From: DASQBT01 sp049578545 | GTDB taxonomy: Bacteria > Pseudomonadota > Gammaproteobacteria > Burkholderiales > Thiobacillaceae | Length of the DNA stretch: 64,000 bases | Direction of reading: 5' to 3' | Assembly: GCA_049578545.1 (NCBI GenBank) | Contig: JBAUMF010000068.1 | Span: 36,036 to 100,035 of the forward strand | In this document: positions 9,377-18,205 of the stretch, in pieces | Position numbering within the stretch: the stretch's first letter is position 1 | Layout of the letters: each line of letters opens with the position of its first letter | The notes under the pieces: model-generated | Database searches by the model: none | What the model was told of the DNA's origin: nothing | Seen by the model: only the letters and a program-made list of their open reading frames with translations | Program-made: the position numbers and the translations under genes

Positions 9377-9685
9377 ATGCGTAAGCTATCCATTCTGCCC
9401 GTCTTTCTCTTCGTTCTGCCCTTGTCTGCATCTGCCACTTCAGGAGAGACGGTTTATGACAAGCATTGCGCCCAGTGCCATTCAAGTGGCGACGTCAATG
9501 TTCCGCAAATCGGTTCGGTAGAACAATGGAAATTCCGTTCAGGGTATGGTCCAAAGTCGCTGCTATACAGTGTCAAGAATGGCCACAACTTGATGCCTTC
9601 GCATGGTGACATGCTAAAAGACGATGATATAAAGGCTGCTATCGACTATATCGTGACCAAGTCGGGCGGGTGGACCAAGAAATAA
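9377..9685 (+). CDS. Small periplasmic cytochrome c (cytochrome c5-like)
   Basis: A 102-residue single-haem c-type cytochrome. A signal peptide covers residues 1-20 (MRKLSILPVFLFVLPLSASA). The haem site is CAQCH at 31-35. A likely sixth ligand is the Met in HNLMPSHG near residue 73, inside the motif typical of c5-type cytochromes. A clear AAAGGAG ribosome site precedes the ATG. It is a single gene, ending two bases from the convergent cysM, so no partner oxidase or reductase is indicated by position. Confidence 0.93.
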   Translation: MRKLSILPVFLFVLPLSASATSGETVYDKHCAQCHSSGDVNVPQIGSVEQWKFRSGYGPKSLLYSVKNGHNLMPSHGDMLKDDDIKAAIDYIVTKSGGWTKK

Positions 9686-9686
9686 G

Positions 9687-10574
9687 CTAGCCCGGGAATA
9701 CACCGGTTGACAGGTAGCGATCGCCACGATCGCAGGCGATGGAAACAATCACGGCATCTTCCACGTCCTTGCTGAGTTGAAGTGCGGCATACAATGCGCC
9801 TCCGGATGAAATCCCGGCAAAGATGCCTTCTTGTCGAGCCAACTGGCGTGTGGTTTCCTCCGCATCTTTTTGTCCGACATACATCATGCGATCCACACGG
9901 GAGAAATCACATATTTTTGGCAGATACTCTTCAGGCCATTTGCGAATGCCCGGGATCTGGGCACCTTCTTCCGGCTGCACGCCGACGACCTGAATGGCTG
10001 GATTCATTTCCTTGAAATAACGCGAACAGCCCATGATGGTTCCTGTGGTGCCCATGCTTGAGACGAAGTGTGTAATCTTTCCCTGGGTGTCGCGCCATAT
10101 TTCGGGTCCGGTCGTTTCATAGTGAGCAATGGGATTATCCGGGTTGGAGAACTGGTCAAGCATGACTCCTTTGCCTTCTGCAACCATCTGATCGGCAACA
10201 TCACGCGCCATCTCCATGCTGCCGGCCTTCGCGGTCAACACGATCTGCGCTCCATAGGCTGCCATGCTCTGGCGTCGTTCGATGGAGAGGTGTTCGGGCA
10301 TCACCAGTATCATTTTGTAGCCCATCATGGCTGCTGCCATGGCGAGCGCGATGCCCGTGTTGCCTGAAGTCGCCTCGATCAGCGTATCGCCCGGCTTGAT
10401 CTCCCCCCTTGCTTCAGCGCGACCGATCATGGAAAGCGCTGGGCGGTCCTTGACCGATCCGGCCGGGTTGTTGCCTTCCAGCTTCAATAAAATGGTGTTG
10501 CTGGTGCTCCCGTGCATGTGCTTGAGCGCGACAAGGGGAGTATTACCAACAAAGTCTTCAATATGCTTCCACAT
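9687..10574 (-). CDS. cysM: Cysteine synthase B (O-acetylserine sulfhydrylase B)
   Basis: PLP enzyme making cysteine from O-acetylserine and sulfide; CysM members can also use thiosulfate. The 295-residue protein has the PLP lysine in GSVKDRPAL near residue 40, the TSGNTGIALAMAAA loop and the SSMGTTGTIMGCSRY phosphate-binding loop. The segment EGAQIPGIRKWPEEYLPKIC marks the CysM rather than CysK branch. It lies 26 bases downstream of ugd on the same strand and could be the last gene of the lapA-lapB-pyrF-ugd transcript. Confidence 0.96.
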   Translation of the reverse strand: MWKHIEDFVGNTPLVALKHMHGSTSNTILLKLEGNNPAGSVKDRPALSMIGRAEARGEIKPGDTLIEATSGNTGIALAMAAAMMGYKMILVMPEHLSIERRQSMAAYGAQIVLTAKAGSMEMARDVADQMVAEGKGVMLDQFSNPDNPIAHYETTGPEIWRDTQGKITHFVSSMGTTGTIMGCSRYFKEMNPAIQVVGVQPEEGAQIPGIRKWPEEYLPKICDFSRVDRMMYVGQKDAEETTRQLARQEGIFAGISSGGALYAALQLSKDVEDAVIVSIACDRGDRYLSTGVFPG

Positions 10575-10600
10575 GGTGGCCTGTTAAGCTCCGAACATGC

Positions 10601-11923
10601 CTATTGCCTGCCTATAGGGAAATAGTCGAACCCGCTCGAACGAACCAGATCAGGTTCATACAGATTACGCCCGTCGAATATGACAGGCTGCTTGAGTTTG
10701 GCTTTGACCGCATCAAAATCCGGGCTGCGAAAGACTTTCCATTCAGTGACCACAACCAACGCATCAGCGTTGTCCAGCGCTTCCATGGGCGTATCAACCA
10801 TTTTGAAATCAGCCCGGTCGCCAAAGATCCGATGAGTCTCTTCCATTGCGGCAGGGTCATGGGCGACGACTCTTGCTCCCCGATCCCACAATCCCTGCAT
10901 GATCACACGACTGGGTGCTTCGCGCATGTCATCGGTGTTGGGTTTGAATGCAAGGCCCCATAACGCAAACGTACGTCCTGACAGATCCTTGCCAAAACGC
11001 GCGGTAATCTTATCCAGTAGCAGATGTTTCTGCGCGTTATTGGCTTCCTCCACGGCATCAAGAACCCTGGCCGGAATGCCATTCTCAACAGCAGTGCGGC
11101 GCAACGCCTGCACATCCTTGGGAAAGCAGGAGCCCCCATAACCGCAGCCCGCATACAAGAATTGGTAGCCGATGCGCGGGTCTGAGCCGATCCCATGACG
11201 GACCTGCTCGATGTCTGCTCCCAGCTTTTCAGCCAGGACCGCCAGCTCATTCATGAACGAAATCCGGGTGGCAAGCATGGCATTGGCTGCATATTTGGTC
11301 AATTCCGCGGAACGGATATCCATCACAATCAGGCGTTCCCGATTGCGCTGAAAAGGCGCGTAGAGGGCGCGCAACAGTTGGGTGGCCCGTTCATCATCCG
11401 TGCCGAGGACTATACGGTCGGGTTTCATGAAGTCTTCAACCGCCGCACCTTCCTTGAGAAATTCCGGGTTAGAGGCAACATTGAAGGGAATTTCAACATT
11501 GCGCCTGGTGAGTTCCTCCTTCAGCGCCGCCCGCACTTTATCTGCGGTACCAACGGGCACAGTGGATTTATCAACCACCAGCTTGTAGTCCTTCATGTGC
11601 TTGCCAATATTGCGCGCGGCTTCGACCACATATCGCAAATCGGCCGAACCGTCTTCATCGGGAGGCGTGCCTACGGCGACAAACTGGATCGTGCCGAACT
11701 CGACGCTCTCGTCGATACGGGTCGTAAAACGCAGACGCCCGGCTTCCACATTGCGCTTGACCATATCTTCCAACCCCGGCTCATAAATGGGAATGCCGCC
11801 CGTCTTGAGAATGGCGATCTTTTTGGGATCAACATCGAGGCACATCACACTGTTGCCCATTTCCGCCAGACAGGTTCCAGACACCAGACCCACATAGCCT
11901 GTGCCAATTACAGTAACGTTCAT
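10601..11923 (-). CDS. ugd: UDP-glucose 6-dehydrogenase
   Basis: Oxidises UDP-glucose to UDP-glucuronate with NAD for surface polysaccharide synthesis. The 440-residue protein begins with the NAD-binding motif (VTVIGTGYVGLVSGTCLAEMG) and has the catalytic Cys in GCGYGGSCFPKDVQAL near residue 260. The substrate loop NPEFLKEGAAVEDFMKPDRIVLG is near residue 150. Its start overlaps the pyrF stop by four bases, so it is translationally coupled to pyrF. A UDP-sugar such as GDP-mannose cannot be excluded from sequence alone, but the family branch is the UDP-glucose one. Confidence 0.95.
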   Translation of the reverse strand: MNVTVIGTGYVGLVSGTCLAEMGNSVMCLDVDPKKIAILKTGGIPIYEPGLEDMVKRNVEAGRLRFTTRIDESVEFGTIQFVAVGTPPDEDGSADLRYVVEAARNIGKHMKDYKLVVDKSTVPVGTADKVRAALKEELTRRNVEIPFNVASNPEFLKEGAAVEDFMKPDRIVLGTDDERATQLLRALYAPFQRNRERLIVMDIRSAELTKYAANAMLATRISFMNELAVLAEKLGADIEQVRHGIGSDPRIGYQFLYAGCGYGGSCFPKDVQALRRTAVENGIPARVLDAVEEANNAQKHLLLDKITARFGKDLSGRTFALWGLAFKPNTDDMREAPSRVIMQGLWDRGARVVAHDPAAMEETHRIFGDRADFKMVDTPMEALDNADALVVVTEWKVFRSPDFDAVKAKLKQPVIFDGRNLYEPDLVRSSGFDYFPIGRQ

Positions 11924-12624
11924 GCGATTCCTTCTATTTCCTGTTGTATGTTCTTCAATGCGTTCAAAGGATCGGGCGCCTGCGTAATCGGGCGACCAAT
12001 GACAAGGTAATCCGAGCCAGCCATTATTGCTCCAGTGGGGGTCATGATTCGTGTCTGATCGCCTGAATCACTTCCCACGGGCCTGATACCCGGGGTTACC
12101 AATGCAAAATCCCTGCCTAACTCTGCGCGTAATTGCGATGCCTCCAGCGCTGAACAGACTACACCATCCAGATTGCAGGATTTTGCCAGCCGGGCCAATC
12201 GCCGCACCTGCTCCTGCGGACTGGCATCTATTCCACATTCCACAAGTTCTTCAGGGCCCATGCTGGTCAATACCGTCACAGCAATCAGAATCGGTTTTCT
12301 TTCAAGATCAGACAGGGCTGCCTTTGCTGCAGTCATCATGCGTCGTCCGCCAGAGGCATGAACATTCATCATCCAGACGCCCAAACTGGCCGCTGCCCTG
12401 CAGGCCGCCCCGACCGTATTTGGAATGTCATGAAATTTCAGGTCTAGAAAAACATCAAACCCTTGGGAAACAAGCCTGCGGACGAAGTCCGCGCCTGCCA
12501 CAGTAAACAATTCCGTACCGACCTTGATCCGGCACAGTTTTGGATCGAGTTGCCGGGCCAACGCCCATGCCGATTCCATGTCAGCGTAATCGAGCGCGAC
12601 AATAATCCGATTCCCCTTGTTCAT
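11920..12624 (-). CDS. pyrF: Orotidine 5'-phosphate decarboxylase
   Basis: Last step of UMP synthesis. The 234-residue TIM-barrel protein has the catalytic signature FLDLKFHDIPNT near residue 60, where the Asp-Lys-x-x-Asp set acts in decarboxylation. The phosphate-binding end VTPGIRPVGSDSGDQTRIMTP is near residue 180. It sits between lapB and ugd with four-base overlaps at both ends, so the three are translated as a unit. The lapA-lapB-pyrF order is common in beta- and gammaproteobacteria. Confidence 0.98.
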   Translation of the reverse strand: MNKGNRIIVALDYADMESAWALARQLDPKLCRIKVGTELFTVAGADFVRRLVSQGFDVFLDLKFHDIPNTVGAACRAAASLGVWMMNVHASGGRRMMTAAKAALSDLERKPILIAVTVLTSMGPEELVECGIDASPQEQVRRLARLAKSCNLDGVVCSALEASQLRAELGRDFALVTPGIRPVGSDSGDQTRIMTPTGAIMAGSDYLVIGRPITQAPDPLNALKNIQQEIEGIA

Positions 12625-13781
12625 TCTTCACTTCTTTCCGGATCAAAGCTGTCCCAACGACCACACGCAGGGCAGCGCCAGAAAAATTGGCGTGCCCTGA
12701 AACCACAGCCCGTACAGTGATAACGCATCAGCTTTTGATTGTGTGATTGAATCAGGCTCTTGGCGCTTTGCAACAACTCCCTCCGCTCCTCCGGTGCGCG
12801 AATTAACTCGGCTTCAGCCAGGCGCTCGAGAGCCGAAAGACTTGGGTTGCGTCTCAATTCGTTTTGAGCAAGCTGCACTGCATGATCAACACCCTGGGAT
12901 TCCAGGGTAGCCGCATAAAGTGAATTGAACATACCCAAGGACGGTTGGCGTACTAATAATCCCTTAAGCCAGGCAAGGCCTTCATCAATATTGCCCAACG
13001 CGCGGAAACTGGCCAGGAGCTTATCGACGATCAATACCATATATGCCGGGCTTTGTGATTCGACCTGCCGCCAGTAGTTAATTGCTCCCTCATGATTGCC
13101 AGCTGCCGCCTCAAGATCACCCATCAACATGTTAGCCCTGACTGACTGGCGGTTGATGTTTAGGGCCTGTCGCAGATGTTTGCCTGCCTCCCCTCTATCT
13201 CCCTTCACCGTATCGATCAACGCGAGCTCGCAATAGAAATGGGCAATCTCGGCATTCATCGGTTTGGAAGATTGCTTATCCAGAACTTCTGCGGCTTCAA
13301 TTGCTTTTTGCCAGTCCTTTTCCTGGACATAGATTTCCAGCAGGAATTTGTGCGCCAGGCTGGTGTGTGTCGTTTCCAGCAAACGCTGAAAAACGTCCTC
13401 GGCTCGATCAAGCAAACCCGCCTTCAGGTAATCCTGCCCGAGCTCCAATAGCGCCTTGAGCCGACTTTCCTCATCCAGCGTTGCCCGTTCCAGCAGGTTT
13501 TCATGCATGCGTATGGCACGGTCGACTTCACCTCTTTTACGAAACAAGCCACCCAAGGCAAAGTGCAGATCGATCGTTTCCGGATCGAGCTTCGCCACTT
13601 CGATAAAGGCTTCAATTGCCTTGTCCGGCTGCTCGTTAAGGAGGAAATTCAAGCCACGGAAATACGAATTCGGCACAGTACGTGACTCTGTCACCACTTG
13701 CTTAATATCGATCCGCGCGGCCAGCCAGCCCAAGGCGAAGAACAGAGGAAATGCCAGCAGCCACCAGAACTCGAATTGCAT
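12621..13781 (-). CDS. lapB: Lipopolysaccharide assembly protein LapB (YciM)
   Basis: Inner-membrane TPR protein that controls LPS synthesis by steering FtsH-mediated turnover of LpxC. The 386 residues show an N-terminal membrane helix (WWLLAFPLFFALGWLAARI), successive TPR motifs across residues 45-330, and a C-terminal rubredoxin-type zinc site with CTGC (about 355) and CPAC (about 370). It is adjacent to lapA (three-base gap) and overlaps pyrF by four bases. All family hallmarks are intact. Confidence 0.97.
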   Translation of the reverse strand: MQFEFWWLLAFPLFFALGWLAARIDIKQVVTESRTVPNSYFRGLNFLLNEQPDKAIEAFIEVAKLDPETIDLHFALGGLFRKRGEVDRAIRMHENLLERATLDEESRLKALLELGQDYLKAGLLDRAEDVFQRLLETTHTSLAHKFLLEIYVQEKDWQKAIEAAEVLDKQSSKPMNAEIAHFYCELALIDTVKGDRGEAGKHLRQALNINRQSVRANMLMGDLEAAAGNHEGAINYWRQVESQSPAYMVLIVDKLLASFRALGNIDEGLAWLKGLLVRQPSLGMFNSLYAATLESQGVDHAVQLAQNELRRNPSLSALERLAEAELIRAPEERRELLQSAKSLIQSHNQKLMRYHCTGCGFRARQFFWRCPACGRWDSFDPERSEE

Positions 13782-13784
13782 GTG

Positions 13785-14060
13785 TCAGGCCAGTTCTTGA
13801 TTAAGAGGGGTTTCCAGTTGCTTCCTTGCTGCTTTGCGCATCTTTCCCAACTCGCGACGTTGCCTGATCAGGTGAGGCATGACGGCAAGCAGGCCGGTCA
13901 TTGCACCCATGGTGAAGAAACCGAGCAGGACCAGGACAAGCGGCGCCTCCCAGACATAATTAAGGTAGTAATGAACCGTTACAAGTTCGCTGTTCTTGAG
14001 GGCAAAGCCCAGCAACAAGATGAAAATGACAGCTTTGATCAACCAGCCCAGATACCGCAT
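13785..14060 (-). CDS. lapA: Lipopolysaccharide assembly protein LapA (DUF1049)
   Basis: A 91-residue inner-membrane protein with two predicted helices (residues 5-20 and about 40-62) and a charged C-terminal cytoplasmic tail. The motif KNSELVTVHYYLN is typical of this family. It is expected to act with LapB, whose gene follows three bases later. The ihfB terminator at 14112-14143 lies just upstream, so lapA probably begins a new transcription unit or depends on read-through. Confidence 0.93.
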   Translation of the reverse strand: MRYLGWLIKAVIFILLLGFALKNSELVTVHYYLNYVWEAPLVLVLLGFFTMGAMTGLLAVMPHLIRQRRELGKMRKAARKQLETPLNQELA

Positions 14061-14111
14061 GCCTGCCCCCTGAAATTGGAAAATCTATTTTACCGGTTGT
14101 GCGTCGCTGGC

Positions 14112-14143
14112 CAAAAACAAACGGCGCACTCGTGCGCCGTTTG
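14112..14143 (-). terminator. Intrinsic terminator after rpsA-ihfB
   Basis: A perfect 11-12 bp stem (CAAACGGCGCAC paired with GTGCGCCGTTTG) with a very small loop, followed on the minus strand by TTTTTGG. It lies 21 bases past the ihfB stop and before lapA, so it should end the rpsA-ihfB message. Confidence 0.88.
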
Positions 14144-14164
14144 TCAATTCGTCAATTGACACGA

Positions 14165-14455
14165 TCAGACTGTCTGGTGATAATCCACCCGCTCGCGCAG
14201 CTCTTTGCCCGCCTTGAAGTGGGGTACATACTTGGCTGCCACAAACACCTTTTCACCGGACTTTGGATTACGTCCATGCCTTGCCGGCCGATAATTCAGA
14301 CTGAAGCTGCCGAATCCCCGAATCTCGATACGGGCCCCCGTTCCCAAGGACTTGGTCATGGCATCGAGAATGGTCTTGACCGCCAGCTCGGCATCTGCAC
14401 CCGCAAATTGCGGGTAGCGGACAGAAAGGCGAGAAATCAGTTCGGACTTGGTCAT
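14165..14455 (-). CDS. ihfB: Integration host factor subunit beta
   Basis: A 96-residue DNA-bending protein of the HU/IHF family that pairs with IhfA. The start MTKSELISRL and the beta-arm motif GRNPKSGEKVFVAAKYVPHFKAGKELRERV match IHF-beta. It follows rpsA by six bases, the standard arrangement. IHF is relevant here because sigma-54 promoters, such as the one proposed in front of cydP, often need IHF bending. Confidence 0.97.
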   Translation of the reverse strand: MTKSELISRLSVRYPQFAGADAELAVKTILDAMTKSLGTGARIEIRGFGSFSLNYRPARHGRNPKSGEKVFVAAKYVPHFKAGKELRERVDYHQTV

Positions 14456-14461
14456 GGCCGA

Positions 14462-16180
14462 TTACTGCTCACCACCTTTGTTATCAAGCTTGGCCTTGAG
14501 CAGGGCACCCAGGTTGGTAGCGCCACTGGCTGCCGCAGTCGATTCAGCTGTGTATTTCTTCATTGCCGAATCCTGATCAGCTGTATCCTTGGCCTTGATG
14601 GACAAGTTGACCTGCCGATTCTTGCGGTCGACGTTAATGACCATCGCCTCAACCTCATCCCCTTCCTTCAAGTGGCCGCGCATGTCTTCCACGCGGTCAC
14701 GCGAGACCTCGGAAGCACGCAGATACCCTTCCATGTCGCCGCCCAAATCGATCACTGCACCTTTGGCATCCAGGGACTTCACCGTGCCTTTGACGATGCT
14801 GCCTTTTTCATGCGTGCCCACAAAGGAATTGAACGGGTCACCTTCAAGCTGTTTGATGCCGAGGGAAATTCGCTCACGTTCCATGTCAATGCCCAGTACC
14901 ACGGCCTCCAGTTCCTGACCCTTGCGGAAATTGCGCACGGCCTCTTCGCCGGGGACATTCCAGGACAGATCGGACAGGTGTACCAGCCCATCGATGCCGC
15001 CGTTCAGGCCAATGAAGACGCCGAAATCAGTAATCGACTTGATCGCACCCTTGACCTTGTCGCCCTTCTTGTAGCTCATGGAGAACTCCTCCCAAGGGTT
15101 GGGTTTGCACTGCTTCATACCCAGGGAAATGCGGCGTTTGTCTTCATCGATGTCCAGCACCATTACTTCCACTTCATCACCCAAGGCGACAACCTTGGAC
15201 GGATTGACGTTCTTGTTGGTCCAGTCCATTTCGGAAACATGCACCAGGCCTTCGATACCGGGCTCGATCTCCACGAAACAGCCGTAATCGGTCAGGTTGG
15301 CCACCTTGCCAAACATGCGGGTTCCTTGCGGATAGCGGCGCGCAATGCCAACCCAAGGGTCGTCACCCAACTGCTTGAGGCCCAGTGAAACGCGATTCTT
15401 TTCCTGATCAAACTTGAGAATCTTGGCTTCCACTTCCTGGCCGACCTGCACCACCTCGGACGGATGTTTGACGCGACGCCAGGCCATGTCGGTAATGTGC
15501 AGCAAGCCATCGATGCCACCCAGGTCAACGAACGCGCCGTAGTCAGTAATGTTCTTCACCACCCCGGTGACGATCTGGCCTTCTTTAAGATTGTCGAGCA
15601 GCGCCTGGCGATCCGCGCCCATGGACTGTTCCAGCACGGCACGACGTGAAACCACGACGTTGTTGCGCTTGCGGTCAAGCTTGATAACCTTGAACTCCAT
15701 TTCCTTGTTTTCGAATGGAGCGGTGTCCTTGATCGGACGGATGTCAACGAGAGAACCCGGAAGGAATGCACGCAGGCCGTTCATCAGCACAGTCAGCCCA
15801 CCCTTGACTCGACCCTGAACCAGGCCGGTGACGATACGGCCTTCATTCATCGCCGCTTCCAGATCCAGCCAGGCGGACAGGCGTTTGGCACGGTCGCGCG
15901 ACAGCTTGGTCGAGCCAAACCCGTCTTCCAGGGATTCAATGGCGACTTGGACAAAATCGCCGGGTTTGACTTCGATCTCACCCCGGTCATTGAGAAACTC
16001 TTCCGTCGGGATCAGGCTCTCTGATTTGAGGCCTGCGTTCACCACCACAAAATTATCATCGACAGACACAACTTCGGCAGTGATCACTTCACCTTGACGC
16101 ATGTCCTGACGGGAGATTGACTCTTCGAACAGGGCGGCAAAGCTTTCCATGGAAGCGGGGGAGGTTTGGGTTGCAGACAT
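14462..16180 (-). CDS. rpsA: 30S ribosomal protein S1
   Basis: RNA-binding ribosomal protein with six S1 (OB-fold) repeats in 572 residues, the length expected for proteobacteria. Repeats are visible by recurring signatures such as VKNITDYGAFVDLGGIDGLLH, VANLTDYGCFVEIEPGIEGLVH and IKSITDFGVFIGLNGGIDGLVH. The first two repeats are the degenerate ribosome-binding ones. It lies between cmk and ihfB; a 73-base leader separates it from cmk and may carry its own promoter or autoregulatory structure. Confidence 0.98.
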   Translation of the reverse strand: MSATQTSPASMESFAALFEESISRQDMRQGEVITAEVVSVDDNFVVVNAGLKSESLIPTEEFLNDRGEIEVKPGDFVQVAIESLEDGFGSTKLSRDRAKRLSAWLDLEAAMNEGRIVTGLVQGRVKGGLTVLMNGLRAFLPGSLVDIRPIKDTAPFENKEMEFKVIKLDRKRNNVVVSRRAVLEQSMGADRQALLDNLKEGQIVTGVVKNITDYGAFVDLGGIDGLLHITDMAWRRVKHPSEVVQVGQEVEAKILKFDQEKNRVSLGLKQLGDDPWVGIARRYPQGTRMFGKVANLTDYGCFVEIEPGIEGLVHVSEMDWTNKNVNPSKVVALGDEVEVMVLDIDEDKRRISLGMKQCKPNPWEEFSMSYKKGDKVKGAIKSITDFGVFIGLNGGIDGLVHLSDLSWNVPGEEAVRNFRKGQELEAVVLGIDMERERISLGIKQLEGDPFNSFVGTHEKGSIVKGTVKSLDAKGAVIDLGGDMEGYLRASEVSRDRVEDMRGHLKEGDEVEAMVINVDRKNRQVNLSIKAKDTADQDSAMKKYTAESTAAASGATNLGALLKAKLDNKGGEQ

Positions 16181-16253
16181 AAAGGACCTTCAGTTCCGTC
16201 CAGGCGGACGGGGTTGGTTACACATTGCCAGCCTTCGGAGCCAGCGCCTAAAA

Positions 16254-16913
16254 CTATTTCGAGGTATTGCGATAATGCTCCAGCACGGCATCCACGGCAT
16301 CATCTATGGACATACCCGTGGTATTCAGCAACATCGCACCGGGAGCAGGCCTTAAGGGCGCCACCGGGCGAACCGCATCCCGCTCGTCCCTTGCCCGCAT
16401 TTCGTGGACAAGGGCCGCAAGGTTAGCAGAGATTCCTTTTTCGATCAACTGCTTATACCGTCTTTCCGCCCGGGTTTCGGCGCTCGCCGTCAAGAATACT
16501 TTCGTCATGGCATCCGGAAATACCACCGACCCCATATCCCTTCCATCCGCCACCAGTCCCGGGCTTTTGCGATACCCCCGCTGACGGCCCAGCAATGCCT
16601 CCCGAACGCTCGGAAATACTGCAATTCTCGAAGCGCCATCCCCTACCGATTCGGTACGGATGCTATCCGTCACTTCTTCTTCGTTAAGCCAGATTCGGCC
16701 CCCATCAAAGCGGGCCGGCAACCGGGCTGACAAGCTGGCAATGGCTGTTTCGTCATCCAGTTCGATACAGGCTTTCATCGCCGCCAGGGCCGTCAGTCGG
16801 TATAACGCACCGCTGTCCAGATAATGGAAATTCAAACAGCTGGCAACCCGCTCTGCCACCGTGCCCTTGCCGGACGCGGAAGGCCCATCGATGGTAATAA
16901 CCGGGACTGGCAT
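16254..16913 (-). CDS. cmk: Cytidylate kinase
   Basis: Phosphorylates CMP and dCMP. The 219-residue protein has the P-loop ITIDGPSASGKGTVAERVA at residues 6-24 and the bacterial-type signature DGRDMGSVVFPDAMTKVFLTAS near residue 125. Its start abuts the aroA stop (adjacent bases), which matches the conserved aroA-cmk-rpsA order. Confidence 0.97.
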   Translation of the reverse strand: MPVPVITIDGPSASGKGTVAERVASCLNFHYLDSGALYRLTALAAMKACIELDDETAIASLSARLPARFDGGRIWLNEEEVTDSIRTESVGDGASRIAVFPSVREALLGRQRGYRKSPGLVADGRDMGSVVFPDAMTKVFLTASAETRAERRYKQLIEKGISANLAALVHEMRARDERDAVRPVAPLRPAPGAMLLNTTGMSIDDAVDAVLEHYRNTSK

Positions 16914-18203
16914 CTAGTTGAGAATGGAAGAGAAAGCCTGAAAGTAATTCGGGAAGGTCTTGTTCACGCAAGCCGGATCATTGATCCTGACCGGCACGCC
17001 GCCCAAGGCCAGCAGAGAAAAACACATGGCCATGCGGTGATCATCATACGTATCAATGACAGCATTGGGAGTGAGTGACGATGGCGAAGTGACACGAATG
17101 AAGTCGGCCCCCTCCTCGACGGTGGCACCCACTTTGCGCAGCTCAGTCGCCATCGCAGCAATGCGGTCGGTTTCCTTGACTCGCCATGAGCCAATATTGG
17201 TCAGTGTCGTCGTGCCATCGGCAAAAAGGGCAAGCACAGCCAGCGTCATGGCCGCATCGGGAATATGGTTGCAGTCCAGATCCAATGCATGGAGTTTGTC
17301 GGCGCAACCCAGACGGCATTCAATCCAGTTGGCGCCGAAGCTTATTTCCGCGCCCATCCGGGCGAGTGCAGCGGCAAACTGAACATCGCCTTGCAGGCTG
17401 CTGCGCCCCACGCCCTCCACCCGCACCGGCCCGTGACCAATGGCACCCGCCGCCAGAAAATACGAGGCCGACGAGGCGTCGCCCTCAACATGGATTGTTC
17501 CCGGACTTTTATACACACCCGCCGGCACGACAAACCGTTCCCAGTCCTCCCGATGTACCTTTACACCATAACGTTCCATCAAGCCGAGCGTAATGCCGAT
17601 ATAGGGCTTGGAAATCAGTTCACCCTCGACCTTGATGACCACATCGCGTCCGCTTAGCGGGGCCGAAAGCAGCAACCCCGTCAGAAACTGGCTGGAAACA
17701 TTGCCCCTGACAGAGACTTCCGCCACCCTGGCAGCGCTGCCCGGCTGGATCGCCAAAGGCGAGAATCCCTCCTTGCCCAGATAATTGATTTGGGCACCCA
17801 ATTGCCTCAACGCATCAACCAGGTCACCGACAGGGCGCTCCTGCATGCGCGGTATGCCGGAAAGCCGATAATCGCCCCCAGACAGTGCGCACGCTGCAGT
17901 CAGCGAACGGAAGGCGGTGCCCGCATTACCCAAAAACAATTCCGCGCGCTTGACCGGAAACGTACCTCCCACACCGGTGATCGTGTAATCGTCAGTTTCG
18001 CCGTGGCGATCAACGCGCACCCCCAATTTGCCCAATGCATCCTGCATGACTTTTGTGTCATCCGAGGCCAGCAGGTCTTTGACCTCAGTCGAGCCAGAAG
18101 CCAGTGCTGACAATAGCAACACGCGGTTGGAAATGCTCTTAGATCCGGGCAGTTTCACGGTTCCGCGTGCGCCCTTGGCCGGTGGTAAATTCAGGTAATC
18201 CAC
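16914..18203 (-). CDS. aroA: 3-phosphoshikimate 1-carboxyvinyltransferase (EPSP synthase, class I)
   Basis: Joins shikimate 3-phosphate and phosphoenolpyruvate in the shikimate pathway. The 429 residues include the PEP-site motifs LPGSKSISNRVLLLSALASG near residue 19 and LFLGNAGTAFRSLTAA near residue 90, and the signature DDHRMAMCFSLLALGG near residue 385. The LGNAGTA motif is the class I form. It is a separate protein here, two bases downstream of tyrA; in some relatives (for example Pseudomonas) tyrA and aroA are fused. Confidence 0.98.
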   Translation of the reverse strand: MDYLNLPPAKGARGTVKLPGSKSISNRVLLLSALASGSTEVKDLLASDDTKVMQDALGKLGVRVDRHGETDDYTITGVGGTFPVKRAELFLGNAGTAFRSLTAACALSGGDYRLSGIPRMQERPVGDLVDALRQLGAQINYLGKEGFSPLAIQPGSAARVAEVSVRGNVSSQFLTGLLLSAPLSGRDVVIKVEGELISKPYIGITLGLMERYGVKVHREDWERFVVPAGVYKSPGTIHVEGDASSASYFLAAGAIGHGPVRVEGVGRSSLQGDVQFAAALARMGAEISFGANWIECRLGCADKLHALDLDCNHIPDAAMTLAVLALFADGTTTLTNIGSWRVKETDRIAAMATELRKVGATVEEGADFIRVTSPSSLTPNAVIDTYDDHRMAMCFSLLALGGVPVRINDPACVNKTFPNYFQAFSSILN

Positions 18204-18205
18204 TG

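Noticed and set aside
14099..15388. 429-codon frame on the plus strand
   Set aside because: Antisense to ihfB and rpsA, with S1 repeats giving a repetitive appearance. No motif.
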